Part shown: piece after piece, positions 12,104-29,974 of the stretch
How the letters are laid out: each line of letters opens with the position of its first letter
How positions within the stretch are numbered: position 1 is the stretch's first letter
Source: Paulownia fortunei
Taxonomy: Eukaryota; Streptophyta; Magnoliopsida; Lamiales; Paulowniaceae
Direction of reading: 5' to 3'
Assembly (NCBI GenBank): GCA_019321725.1
Contig: CM033110.1
Location: forward strand, 18,159,278-18,223,277
Length of the DNA stretch: 64,000 nt
Notes under the pieces: model-generated
The model's database searches: none
The model's input: the letters and a program-made list of their open reading frames with translations, nothing else
What the model was told of the DNA's origin: nothing
Translations under genes and position numbers: made by a program

Positions 12104-14796
12104 TATTTGAAACACATTGCTCACATGATACCACAGAACAAATACGAACAACCCAGTTTCGGAGGTTAAATTAATTAAAGAATCAGAGACTTGTTGATGA
12201 TTTGTATCCCAATTAAATGTCTTGATGTTTTCAGATTGTGATGATTCTATAGGCAGAAAATACAAAAGTCCAAACTGTAAAGTTCAACTCTGAATCCAGA
12301 AAGATTAATTAAGGAGAGTTCAAACAGGGTAGTATAATATGATGTAAAGATATAAATGATGTGAAACACTAACTGATCTTCAAGACTAAAGCAAGAGCAT
12401 AAATACACATACATGCATATAAATCACAAAATTTAACTTATATTGGATAAATATCTCGAGTAAAGAGAATCTACACAGAGTCGTCCCTAATAAGATTACT
12501 TATTCTCCTTCTTATCTTTATGACTTTATCCAACCCAAAATGGAATTCAATTAGGGTTGATCCACAACCTGAAGTTATAGTGAGTGTGGAAAACAAACAA
12601 CAATTTTTCCAGAAAAAAACAAAGGAATTTGGAGTGTACAGAAACACTCTTTCAAAAGACGATGAATTGATATTGAGTATTTGTCCTAGAGGACAGAAAA
12701 TGGAAGAAAAGTTAATCAGGAGAACTACTGTACCTAGCCAATCGCTTCCTTTTACCGTGTCATACATGTGCCACCTCCAATCATCCAGTCATATTTCCTA
12801 ATGCAGCATTTATTCCACCCTGCAAGGAATCCGCAGGGGAATATCAAGGCACATAGGTGAATGGACAGGCAAATTTGTCTAACACTATACTTTGAAGAGC
12901 AGAAATTAGTTGAAATAACAAATAAATACAACAATAATTGCTACTTGTCACTGAGACCACAACTTCAGTAGTAGACACTAATCAGCAACAAAACACTAGA
13001 ATGATTCAACTGGATAAACAGACAATAGCCAACAAAAAAATAACAAACACATAAGAAAAGGCAAACAAAATTAGGTTGTGTAACAATTGAAGGATTACAA
13101 GTTGAGAAAGTATTTGAGCTTGGGTTGATTTCTCTTTGGACTTAAGATCGTTAAATTCCATTGAAGAAGGAAAAAAAGAATTGAAAGGTTGATTTTGAAA
13201 CAATAAAAGTTAAATAGAAAAAGAAAGGATTTCAAAGGATTCCAATATTCGGACGATTTTTAAATCCATCATAATAATGTAAAAATAGCTTAAGAGTTTG
13301 CGAAAAGGATTGCAAATCCATAATAATACCCATAATCATCTAAACAAGAGTGGTAGATTTCTTGTTATGGACTTGAATTCTTGAGCTCCAAATTCTTCAA
13401 TTCAAGCACATTGCAGTGATTTCTGCTAAATGGGAATAGGAGATTCACCAGTCCTAGCAGCAAAACATTTCTTCCAATCAATAGGCGAAACTAATTTCAG
13501 AAAACTGTACCAAAGAAACTGTTGCAACGACCCTGGATCTTTACTACAAATACAATGCTCATAAAAATTTGCATCATCCATGAAGAAGACGACTAGAATA
13601 GGCAAAAAAATAAGCCAACGCAGGATCAAAACGGAGGCAGTCAAACTTTTAATCAAGTGGAAAGAATAGCTTTACAAAAATCCTAATTAGATTTATCTTT
13701 TTCCAAAACAATATGTGCAAGATAATAACCCATGGAATAAGTGTTTTAAATAGTGTTGCAGCAAGCAACTCTGGACCAAAAACAAGATAATGTTAAAACA
13801 CACACCTTGACATAGCAAGTGATAACATCCTTAATTCTAAATATTCCCACGCTTACATTAGATTCTTATGTTCTATTACTTTATGAAATCATAAACTGAA
13901 GTCTTTAATTGAACATATATAGTGGAAAGAACAAGTTAATATACTGGAATAATGCCCTTGCTTTATTGAAAATGCAACTATAAGACGTACAAAACTTAGC
14001 TAGAAAGAATCATATTACCTGTGTTGCGACTGTGTGGGAGCAAGTAGGAAATAGCTTAATAATGCAAGCTGTGTTGAATCCATGCTCCGACAACCCTATC
14101 GTCGCCCGCAGTCCGCGTCTCATGCACCCACCACCACCGCATCAAAGGTGTGATCCACCACTGTATAGGATGGCGCTCCCGCATTCTATTCAAAACCAAA
14201 AACTACAGGAATAAAATACAATCCAAAAGAAAATCAAGCAGATACTAATTCAAACACTCAGCTAATCCATCATTTTAGAAACCCTAACCAACCAATAAGA
14301 ATAAATAAATAAATAAATGAACACTTGAACGGGCACCAACTTTCTTAAACGCGAAAAGGAAATGCATTACCAGACAAAATCAATCAAAAAGCCCCAAGAC
14401 TTTTGTCTAGAAGGCACTCCAAAACAAGCAAACGAAACCGATAATTTCGCAGATATAATTAAAAAAAAAAAACAGAGAGAGAGACATGCTGAGGAATCAT
14501 ACAGATTGAGTATAGAAGAGACGGCGGACGGAGACGGCGGACGGAGTCGGCGGAGCTGGAATTCTTGGAGGGAATGCGGAGGCCACGGGATACGCACCAC
14601 CACATCTCCGCCAGATATATTTATATGTGTATGTATAGATTGTATATGACGATGTTGAATTTGTGTGCGTGTAAGTGGTGATGGAATGTATCTGGGAGAA
14701 TAGCCGTGAAGAGAAACAGGTGTTTCAAACATTGGTATCTCGTGAAAAATAAAATAAAATAAATATTTTTAACCTTTCTTTCACCTACTACATTCG

Positions 14797-15003
14797 AAAG
14801 TTTCAGTCCTAAAGTTTCATTTTCAAATTTTTTTTATAAGATAACATATTTATTTAAACATAATTTCCCAAAAAAAAAACATATATCTAAAAATATTATA
14901 ACAAAAACTTATATCATATTAATAATTATCACTACATTTACATTTTTATAAAATAATTCTTCCAAACACATACTCAAAATAATCTCTCTTTATTATAAAT
15001 TTA
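14797..15003. repeat. direct repeat copy 1 (about 205 bp)
   Basis: Begins AAAGTTTCAGTCCTAAA and runs through ATATATCTAAAAATATT and CCAAACACATACT. A second copy with roughly 85 percent identity by eye starts 687 bp further on. The copies have the same orientation. Confidence 0.75.
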
Positions 15004-15483
15004 ATATCCCTTTGGTGATGTTTCTTTGTATCTGGTGTGGTGTTTACTCCATTTAACAATACTTTTCTCAATGATCTAGCCATCACCACTTTCCTTTTCT
15101 ATTCTAGGGAAGTGCTCCAAATTAAGCTTGGTATTAGCTAAAATCACAATCTTTCGGCTAGTTGAGGTAGCATTAAATTAAAATCTTTTTATACTTAAGT
15201 TAGATCGAATATAAAAAAATAAAATTACAATATGAAGGTAAAACAATATTATATTTAAAGTGGTATTATATTTCTCAATTGTAATAAAATTTTATTTATA
15301 GATATACGTCACGTACACATCGTATTATTGTATTCAAAAGACAACATTATAACTGTTGATATAAGTACACATGTTGCATTAACATCCTATAATGATTAGA
15401 TTGACAATCGAATTTTGCTTCGGTCTAGACATGCATCCGCATCCCCATAGTATATTAGTAAAATTAGTTATACGATACATCGC

Positions 15484-15693
15484 AAAGTTTCAGTCCTAAA
15501 ATTTTATTTTCAATTTTTTTTATAAGATAATTATTTATTTGTACATAATTTCACCAAAAAAAAAACCATATATCTAAAAATATTCTAACAAAAACTTATA
15601 TCATATTAATAAATAACACTACATTTACACTTTTATAAAAGCGATCCTTCCAAACACATACTAAAAATAATATCTCTTTTTATTTTTAATTTA
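15484..15693. repeat. direct repeat copy 2 (about 205 bp)
   Basis: Same orientation and order of words as 14797-15003. The roughly 480 bp between the copies show no open frame and no obvious tRNA primer-binding site, so a miniature LTR element is possible but not supported. Confidence 0.75.
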
Positions 15694-16189
15694 TTTTTAA
15701 ATTATTGTTTATTTTTAAAAAATGACATCCTAGTGGCAGCAAAATACCAACATTGGAAAAGGTGTAATACATGGTACACTTTTCAAGGACAATTGGAAAA
15801 ATGCCATTCTAACAAAATAAAAATTATACTACATAATCATTTCATAACTAATGAATTCGTGTCATTAGACAAACTTGTTTATTTATTGTCTGTTATTATG
15901 AGTAGCTGTAATATTATGATGATAACAAAAGTATATGTTAGAAGTCACCAAACTTATCAATTATCGAGAAAAAAATATAATTTATCTTCATAAAAAAGTT
16001 TAGCTCAAACTTATACGAGCGAACTAAATTGACCACAAAACAAGTGAAGTTGTACTTGTTCATGATAGATCACTTTTTTTTTCAAGTGTGAACTATTCAA
16101 ATGGTAAGTTTAACTCTCTAAATGATGTAATTAGTTATTCCAAATTAAATTTGGCTGTCTATGGTCAAGCAGTCTTATACTTTTAGGGT

Positions 16190-16615
16190 ACTCGAATTAA
16201 ATAAAAATTTCGATTCGTCAAAATCTTAAATCGAATCAAATTAATCAGTTTGATTCGTTATACCTAAAAAAAATTTTAATTTTTCGGTTCAATTTTTGAT
16301 AACTGAATTTTTATGAAATAAAAAATAAAAAATAGGTAAAAATTAAATAATAGAATTATAAATTTAGTTTTTATTTATGATTTATGGTTTGGATGAGAAA
16401 AACATAAAAAATAGTATGAAAATAAATAACAACTATAAAAATATAATATAATAACTATTTATATAATTAGTAATTTGATTTTCAATTCGATTAACCAAAA
16501 TCGAAACTCGAAATTTTGGAAAATGAAAACCCGAAAGTCAAACCAAAATCGTTTCATTTTCGATGCAAATTAAAATTTTAATTTGGTTTCCATTCGATTG
16601 GTAACCAATCAATCA
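16190..16615. repeat. AATCGAA-rich dispersed repeat, MITE-like
   Basis: About 425 bp bounded by sequence rich in TTCGATTCG/AATCGAATC words at both ends, with an AT-rich centre. This is the composition of plant MITEs with CGAA-type terminal regions. Exact ends and a target duplication were not found. Confidence 0.4.
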
Positions 16616-16969
16616 TATGTAATTTTGTGATAATTGTACTTAAAACCTACGATCTCTTGAAGAACAAAGTTTAATTGGGCTTAACGTTTAGCATGCTACA
16701 CATGTGTCGGGTTGAGAAGCTACGTATTGATTGCTTGTGGGCTCAAGAATATGGGATTATTCTTGTTGCGTTCTTTATTTTCTTTCCTTAATGATCCAAA
16801 TAAAGAAGGCCCAAAAGTCATTAGTCATCTGATTCATCACATTGGTCCTTGAAGGTGGTATCACCTGTATGCTGGAGCAGCGTAATCATTGTATCGAACA
16901 AATCGAAAACTTGTTCAATTTCCAGCGCATTGGATCAAACTTGAGTGAGATTAAGCTCCTTTGGTTTTA

Positions 16970-17275
16970 TTATTAAACTTATTTTTATATTTTTATTTTT
17001 TTAGTGTTGAAAATATTTTTATTAGTAAAAATATATTAAATTAATTATGTTTTTATGTTAGACTATATAGGTTTGGAAATTAAAATATATCTATTTTATG
17101 TTATTTTATTGTATGATTAGATATGAAAGATTAATAGTTTGAACGTGTAATTGAAAATAAAAATAAGTTATATAAAATTGGATAAAATAAATATATTTTT
17201 GAAGTTTTAAGTAGTAAAAAATAAAATAAAAAATACTCTTTAAAAATGAAAACAGACGGGCACTAAACAATTGGT
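16970..17275. repeat. TGTTTGGTTT-type MITE, copy 1
   Basis: Shares with 19001-19380 and 59525-59910 the ordered words GTTGAAAATATTTTTATTA, GTTTTTAT, AAATTGGA and, at the right, GAAGTTTTAAGTAGTAAAAAAT. The right end reads inward as GCCCGTCTGTTTTCATTTTT and the left as CTCCTTTGGTTTTATTATTA, an imperfect terminal inverted repeat. Confidence 0.55.
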
Positions 17276-19000
17276 GTCATATGATGTATACTAAACTATC
17301 CCAAGGGTAAAATAGTCCTTTTAAAAAAAATTGTAATCCCTAAGGATAACGAAGGGTAATGGGAGAAGTAACGTAAAATAGATTACTATATATAATTTCC
17401 AAACTTTATAAACTTACCAAGTGTAATACAAGATTTTTCTGTCATTTTACACAAAATAAGAATGTAGTAGAACTCACACCAATACCCCTCTTTCAAGTAT
17501 ATAAATAATTTCACTATTTTAGTAGATTTTATTGAGTGCTCTCAAAATCTCTTATTTTCGGCTTTTATTAAATTGTACTAACTTGACTCCCCTAACAGTC
17601 CACTCTTTTGTAGGTGTCATTTTCCTTTAGCATATAGATTACATAGAACTGGAGATTGCAAGAGGTGAGACCATATCATTCCAACACACAATCTAGTCAC
17701 ATTATTTATGCTTCCTACTAACATCATAAACTTCCAAGATATAACCTTTTTTCTTCCCTAAGCATACCATCATCTATCCTCCATCTGATGTTATACTCGA
17801 TTGTGTATATTGAATACGTATCTCATCATATACTTACACACACTCGTACATATATACATATCAATGTGTGTAAAAATTGTAGGATCAGATACATCTCAAT
17901 ACGCATCACCGGATATAGCATCTCTACAACCCACCCTTCTTTTTACTATACAAACCATTTTTTGCTAGTTTGACATCCAAACTAAAAAGTTGGAACTCAT
18001 ATAATTTTCTTGAACTTGATTCTATATATCTTTAAACAGTTTAGTGAACACAGTTGGAAATGGGGTTGCCTGTCATCAAAAAATGGGACTATCATTTATT
18101 TCCACATGGGGATCTTCCCCACTCGTCCCACTTCTCTGCTTTGAATCAAATAAACTCAACCAACAACGGGGTCAAAGGGCGAGGGCAACCCACAAGCCAT
18201 CTGCACTTGCAACGCAAGTACACTGTTTTTAATGGAAAGTACTCATGATCACTTCAGATCAAGTAATTAACAAAAATAGCTATATTTTGGGTTCATTGTA
18301 CCTTGCCTAAGAACTGGAAAAATTCTGAGTCCCACGCACAGGGGTCAACCCGCCAGAGTTCATGGGCTGTTACTGTTGATTATATTTGACGGGTTTCCAT
18401 CATCGCAGGCTCATTGCCTATCACTGTTTCATAATCATGCAGGCTGGAGCTTTTCCAACAGTGGCTTGCTATTAAAACGCGTGCATATTATTCCTGTAAT
18501 TATTATATTCTATGTTGGGTGATTGAGTATGCATCGATTGATTGAAATTTGAAATGATGACTAAATTAGATAAAAATATTTTTTTATTACTGGAAAATTC
18601 TTGGCTCCTGTTGTTGGAATTTGATTATTATATTATAGACGTGGTCATAACAAAAAGAAATAATTTTTTTTTGTGTTTTCTAATGGAACAAAAACGTTGG
18701 TTAATAAAGGAATATTGATTTTTGTTTTTGAGAAAGATATTCTAAATTGCTGTTTGACTGCCTTGAATTCAATGATTTATTCAACAAGTGATTTGCAGAC
18801 AACCTGACAACAAAAAAATTAATAGAAGTAAATATCATTTTAAGAAAAATAATTACAGAAGTACGAATTATTAATTATCCAACAGGTGCACTATATCCAA
18901 AAATATCGTTGATATGTGGGTCTTATATGAATGTGGCGCATAAGACCCACATGATTGAACAGTTTCAAGAGCTCATCAAGAGAATCTTTAACTACAAAGT

Positions 19001-19380
19001 GCCTGTTTGGTTTCATTTTCAAAGTTACGGTCATATTTTAATATTTTTAGAGTTGAAAATATTTTTATTATATTTTTTTTATAAAAACAAAAGTATATTT
19101 GGGTTGATTGTGTTTTTATGTAAATTATATATATTTAAAAATAAAATTATATTTATTTTATTATTTTTTTACATAAAAATAAATAAAATATTAGTAAATT
19201 TGAAAATGAGTTTGATATGTGATGAAAATGCATGAAATATTAATATGTTTGGAAATAAATTTTAAAAATAAAAATAAAATTATATTTCTAATAAAATGAG
19301 TAAAATAAATATAAGTTTTAAAAAATTTAATAGTTAAAATTGGAAAATTTCTGTTCAGAATTGAAACTAAACAGTCTCGA
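19001..19380. repeat. TGTTTGGTTT-type MITE, copy 2
   Basis: The left end GCCTGTTTGGTTTCATTTTC (19001-19020) is mirrored at the right, where the reverse complement reads GACTGTTTAGTTTCAATTCT (about 19357-19376). The AT-rich interior matches copies at 16970-17275 and 59525-59910. Terminal inverted repeats of about 20 bp and lack of coding sequence indicate a non-autonomous DNA transposon; the target duplication is unclear. Confidence 0.6.
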
Positions 19381-19548
19381 AAACGCCAGTGTAAAATCAA
19401 CATGCACTTAATCTTTGTGAAGCATTAGGGTTTTAATATTCTATGATCCGAAATGAAATAAAATATAACACTTTAAAATTTAATAAGTACTAAAATTAAC
19501 TCTAATTAGCTCATCCGAATTGAAGTTTGCACTCCAGAATCGTTTTAA

Positions 19549-19563
19549 CACACACACACACAC

Positions 19564-19596
<33 letters not shown>

Positions 19597-19597
19597 T
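19549..19597. repeat. compound microsatellite (CA)n(TA)n
   Basis: Interrupted CA dinucleotides followed by TA dinucleotides. Confidence 0.9.
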
Positions 19598-20344
19598 ATG
19601 AAACACATAGTAAGTTTAATTAAAACCTCTATATACTCTGCAGCTAATTTAGTTATCTCTTCTTCATATTTTTTTATTTACATCTATGCTTCTATTTCTC
19701 AATTATTCTTTCATTTTATTTATTTGTTTGACCTTTAATTTATTCATACATAAATATATGTATTAATATAACGAGTGTCAAATGGGAGCTTTGCCACTTA
19801 TTGCTGAGGCCTCAGTGGGCATGGATAATTATTTGCAGTGGGCCTGAGAATCATTATGAAGATAACAGAATAAATAGCTGGTATAGCCCAAAAAAATAAA
19901 CAAAAAATAAATAAATAAATATATATATATTTGCATTTATATTTATATTTTTTTCGCCTTAGAAAGTACAAAGAATTAATTAACAAGGACTGTAATAATT
20001 TACTCGTAACTATATACCAACGTCACATCGTGTATAAATGTTTATTCACGCGACCCACTTATAATAAAATCAATTTCAGGGATATATGGATACAAATAAT
20101 TTACAAAGAAGAATTAATGACCATCATATATATATATATATATATGTGTGTGGTCCTAGTATACATGTAGCTGCTAAACAACAATCGATTTTTACATGTT
20201 TCCTCCAATAATTCCTCATGTGAGCCTAAAAGTGAAGCCAAAAGAACAGTTGGAAAATCCAAGAAAACTCACTTTCGGGCATACAAAATCTGAATTTTTA
20301 TTCCCTCTCTCTCCATCGTCGTCATCCATGGCACATGAGGGGGA

Positions 20345-25898
<5,554 letters not shown>

Positions 25899-25997
25899 TT
25901 ATTGTATGAACAAAAGAAAAAACTTTAAAAAATACTAAATCAATGTTGTAAGATTTCATCGCTAGGTCTCTTGGGTTTGCTCCAATATCTCTTTCAC

Positions 25998-26003
25998 CAC
26001 GTG
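25998..26003. promoter_or_regulatory. G-box CACGTG upstream of DWF4
   Basis: Palindromic CACGTG about 130 bp upstream of the presumed TATA box. DWF4 is known to be feedback-repressed by brassinosteroid through BZR1-family factors, which bind BRRE and G-box type sites; that this site does so is inference. Confidence 0.4.
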
Positions 26004-26317
26004 AAAAAAACTCACTCCCACTCTTATTTGATGCTCCTCCTTTAGGACATATAATCAAAAAAAAAAATTAAAAAAAAATGAAAGCCATTTTGGGATAGTT
26101 TTAATCAATTTCAAACTTTTCTCTTTGACAAGGTGTTATCCAATATCTCAACTAACTTTTCCTTAAAAAAAAAAAAAAAGGAAAGTAAGAAGAGAAAAAC
26201 ATTCCACTAGCTATTAATGTATGTATCTATTCTTAATACACAAAATCAATTAAAAAAAAGAAGACATACTAAAATGTGAAAATTGAATAATAAAAATGAA
26301 AATGAAACCAAACATGG

Positions 26318-26655
26318 CTTTGTTTGCATTTGGTTTCATTTCAGTACTACTTGTGAAAAAATAAAACTAAACATATAAGTACTGAATCCTTCAAAACTAT
26401 TTACATCATTCCCAAAATATTATAAAAAATCATAATCATTATTATATATACATATGTACACATGTATATAAATACATATTTATATATATTTAAATTATCT
26501 TATCAATAAAAAATATATATTTACATCATTAAATTATTATATCAATTTAAAAATAATATATAATAATATAAAATAATGATGTGACATCACTAACCCAATA
26601 AAACATATCATTTATAGTAGGAACAATCTCCTCCAAAACTAAATCCAAACATATA
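26318..26655. repeat. MITE-like element upstream of DWF4
   Basis: The left end GTTTGCATTTGGTTTCATTT and the right end, read inward as GTTTGGATTTAGTTTTGGAG, form an imperfect terminal inverted repeat. The left end also pairs with GAAAATGAAACCAAAC just outside (26296-26311), making a local hairpin. The interior is AT-rich and non-coding. Confidence 0.4.
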
Positions 26656-27842
26656 TCATAATCCCAATATATTTTCAGATAGTAAATAAACATTGAAATT
26701 GGAACTGGACTAATTCCAAGCAAAACCTTCTATTTCATACTTGGTTTGGTCGAAATCAAAATAGTCACAAGACAAATATGTATGCGTTTTTAATATAATT
26801 CACACTTAGACTTGTAAAAATATAAATATAATTACATTTATTACGTGATTGCTCACGTTCATCTGAATCAAATATACACTAAAATTTTCCTTTCCCCTAA
26901 ATCTTTTTTCTTGGAAGCAATAATGAAAAAACAGGTCAAAGACATGCCTTTTTTGTTTTCTCAAGTGCAGTTGTACAATTCACAAAAGATAAATCCTATA
27001 CATAAACCATTCTTTAAAATACACTTCCAAATGTAAGTCAAGTACAAGAACAAAAAAAATAGAAAATAGTAGTAAAATATTGTGAATCTCTATAGAGTAT
27101 AGATTGGTAAATGCTTAAAAAATGACAATTTGTTAGAATCTAATAAGGGAATGATGCCAAATAATGTGATTGTTTTCTTTAATCATTTCTAAAAAGTGAC
27201 TTTTATTTTAAATTTAAATTCACAACTCCTTTTTTCACAAAATCAAGCATACTAAATTATATCAAGGAATCTATAGTTATAGAATTAATTTGCAAAAATG
27301 CTTTATTTCTGAAAAATAGATTATTTGACACAATAATTTTGAGGATTAACTCAATTCAACTCCTTCAAAAATCACATTAAATAAAAATAAACAAGCGTTT
27401 AAATCATATCAGAGCAATTATCTACTCAAAATAATGTGTTAGCACTCAATGACAAGACAACGATAGCTGCTAAACTCCATCATTTTTGTTTGTCAATACT
27501 ATTTTTAACCTCGTAAATTCTTTGTTGACATTATTTTTTTAAGTGTGTTTTTATACAATTTTCACAAATATGTAACTCAATTTTAAATCACTAGGTAATT
27601 CTTATTTTACCTTAAATCAAGTGTACAGAATGTGTGGGTTGGACATATTTGGTTGATTTTAAAGCCCTAAGGAGCGGGCCTGGCTTGGAAAATCAGATAT
27701 ACAAAAGGTTGGGTTGAACCAGGATAGAATCAATGGACAAGCCTTAGATTGGCCCTACACTTTATTGATGTAAAATTTTAATAATTTTACTTCATTATTT
27801 TTTTTTTTAAATTCAATTCTTAATTAGGGTATTAAAAAATTG

Positions 27843-28896
27843 ACCTTAAATTAATTTTATTATACCAATTTGGACCCTAATGGACCCTAAACTTTTCAAT
27901 GTATTAATTTGATACTTCTAACTCCTCAAGATGTGCCAAACAAGACTTTTTTGACCAAACTCACCTACTGGCAAAATAAATATTTGTATTCACCTCCCCT
28001 GAATTTTTTCAATATCTGAAATTTTGACAAAGATCTCACCTCTAACACTATTATTCAAATATTGTAATAGAATTTTGTTAAAAGACCAAATACCCCATTA
28101 ATATCCTTAAAAAAAAGCATATCAATTTTTTCATAATTATTAATGATTCTCAATTTTCCAAATGTATAGTGTTTAAAACAAAGTGAGAGAACATAAAATT
28201 TATTTATTTTTATAAAAGAGATATAAATTTAATTTCAAGGTCTAACTTTAATAATATAATCAGTAGCAGTATAATATTTCGCTGACTAATATGGTTATTA
28301 ATGATTGATATTAATGATGTAAATGTAATGCAAAAAAACAAAAAGGAGTTACTTCAAATTTATGATTGTTTATGCATTAACCTCTATACATCATTGAGCA
28401 AGACCTTATAATTTAATTTTTGGTCCACAATTTTTTTTTAGAATTATGCATTTTAAAAGATGTCTCGCGCTTGTTCTTTTCAAAATTATGTATTTACTTT
28501 AACCATATGAACTCAATTTGTACTCTTTATTTTAGTAAATATGACTTAAACCTATTTTAAAATTTTTCACTTATTTTTAAAGAATTATGCATTATGAAAT
28601 ATAACTACAACAATTTTTAAAATTATACCTTTCCTTTTCACAAGTATAGAGACAACAATATTTCGGTCTTTTAATAAAATTTTGTCAGAATTTTTGACTA
28701 AATAGTGTAAGAGGGGATATTTGCCAAAAAATCAAATTCAAATAGAGGTGGATGACAAAAATAAAAAATTTAGGGGAGGTGGATACAAATATTTATTTTT
28801 CAGATAAATAATTTGGCTGAAAAAGTCATATTTGATACACACTAAAAAGTTAAAGTATCATGACCAAATTGGTAAAAAACAATTAATTTAAGAGTT
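27843..28896. mobile_element. inverted-repeat element with about 240-bp arms
   Basis: The left arm (27843-28092) and right arm (28663-28896) are imperfect reverse complements. Matching blocks include CTTAAATTAATT, ACCAATTTGG, AAATAAATATTTGTAT followed by CACCTCCCCT, and TTAAAAGACC. The 570-bp centre is AT-rich with no coding sequence. Long arms without a transposase gene fit a non-autonomous Mutator-type or Foldback element. A target duplication was not recognised. Confidence 0.7.
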
Positions 28897-29658
28897 AAAA
28901 TTTTGAGTCCTTAGTTTGAATCACGTCAAACCTATGGATATTTGTTTATTTTTAATAATAGTAAGTATTAATAGTTAGTATTTATAAATTAATAATTAAT
29001 AATTAATAATTCGTTGTTGATCGATTAATGTTGTAATGTATGTATTTTTATATTGCTTTACTAAAAAAAAGTTCTTAAAATATTGGCCTATTTGCTGTCT
29101 TATGCAATTGATAGGATTGAGATCCTATCTGTTGTGGACTAAGGGGTCATCAGACTACAATAATGAATTATTTATGTGAAAATTGATTGCAATTAGATTT
29201 AGATTATCTAAATACAATAATATGCCAATTAAAGAATTATGAATTATACTCTATCATTTAATTGATTAAATATGTTGACCAATCACGTATCTTATTTTTA
29301 TATATTTATTTTAACTCGACATATAATTTAAAAAAAAATAAAAATATATATGATTTTATTATTATTTTAAAAATAATAATTATTAATAATTAATAGTATC
29401 ACGTCATTTATGTGCGAGATATTTTTTTTAGAAAAATCATTAAAAAAATTCTCTCATTTTTGAGCTTCCGTCCCGGTTGCAGGTCCCTTTGAAAACATGA
29501 ATAACGAGTATCATAAATGTTGGGCCCGAAGTGACAACCAATAGGAATTTACGTAACCACTCGTGCGGCTGGCCCACCTAGAGATGTGTCCTACCCAATC
29601 ATTGCCACCATTAGCCTTCCAGTAAAACATAATTGTATATATAATACCCTCAGCTTTC

Positions 29659-29679
29659 CACGTGTGACACCCACACGTG
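29659..29679. promoter_or_regulatory. paired CACGTG motifs (ABRE/G-box like)
   Basis: Two CACGTG palindromes at 29659-29664 and 29674-29679, each in a CACGTGTG context, spaced 15 bp. Paired ABRE/G-box elements are typical of abscisic-acid-responsive promoters. No gene start is recognisable within 1 kb on either side, so any function is unproven. Confidence 0.35.
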
Positions 29680-29974
29680 TGATGGCCATTGGCTCTGACC
29701 AAAATTAATTGAGCTGCTGCCAACAGTATAGGCCCATCACTCAAACGGCTGAAAGGCCCTTTACAACCCAACTCTGATTGGACAAGAGATTATTTGTTAA
29801 ACAAAATGTCCACATACAAAGTCAAGCCCATGATCTTCAATGGGACAAACATTCTTGATTCTACTACTACTGTTCCAATATACATACATATACATATACA
29901 TATATATATATATATAATATTTATTTAGGAGGATAACGACTGATTTTTCAATTGTGACTTGAACCCATATCAAT

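Larger units (their letters stand above)
7101..14605 (-). pseudogene. SDH1: succinate dehydrogenase flavoprotein subunit pseudogene (introns retained)
   Basis: Homologous to plant mitochondrial complex II SDH1, which carries FAD and oxidises succinate. Exons run collinearly on the minus strand: 14503-14605 (transit peptide, MWWCVSRGLRIPSKNSS), 14019-14185, 12734-12819, 11356-11502, 11136-11276, 10736-10821, 10527-10619, 10351-10414, 10087-10230, 8915-9100, 8676-8834, 8418-8588, about 8030-8118, about 7905-7945, 7101-7200 (stop). Lesions: a 1-bp loss in the FAD-binding VVVGAGGAG loop; a 2-bp loss after GNMT; a 3' splice site reading TTG before 11276; 1-bp losses at KDH-I and AAIF; loss of the GEAA residues before CASVHG, including the FAD-contacting Glu; the exon for GCDLIDK absent; an early stop after KHTLE. 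Retained introns mean a duplicated, not retrotransposed, copy. The functional gene must lie elsewhere. Confidence 0.93.
14606..20344. other. gene-free stretch between SDH1 pseudogene and DWF4
   Basis: No gene is supported. The bases next to 14606 would be the old promoter of the SDH1 copy, and those next to 20344 the 3' flank of DWF4. Between them lie a pair of 205-bp direct repeats, several MITE-like repeats and microsatellites, listed separately. A short open frame near 18044-18250 has no recognisable similarity. Confidence 0.6.

Noticed and set aside
14367..14732. 121-codon minus-strand frame over the first exon of the SDH1 copy
   Set aside because: The real exon 1 reads MWWCVSRGLR in a different frame of the same strand; the longer frame is a shadow.
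14797..15693. Miniature LTR retrotransposon
   Set aside because: Repeat length and spacing fit, but there is no TG..CA end pair, no primer-binding site and no polypurine tract that I could see.
18044..18250. Two overlapping plus-strand frames of about 63 codons
   Set aside because: No recognisable similarity, no splice partner and no conserved motif; chance frames in a slightly GC-richer patch.
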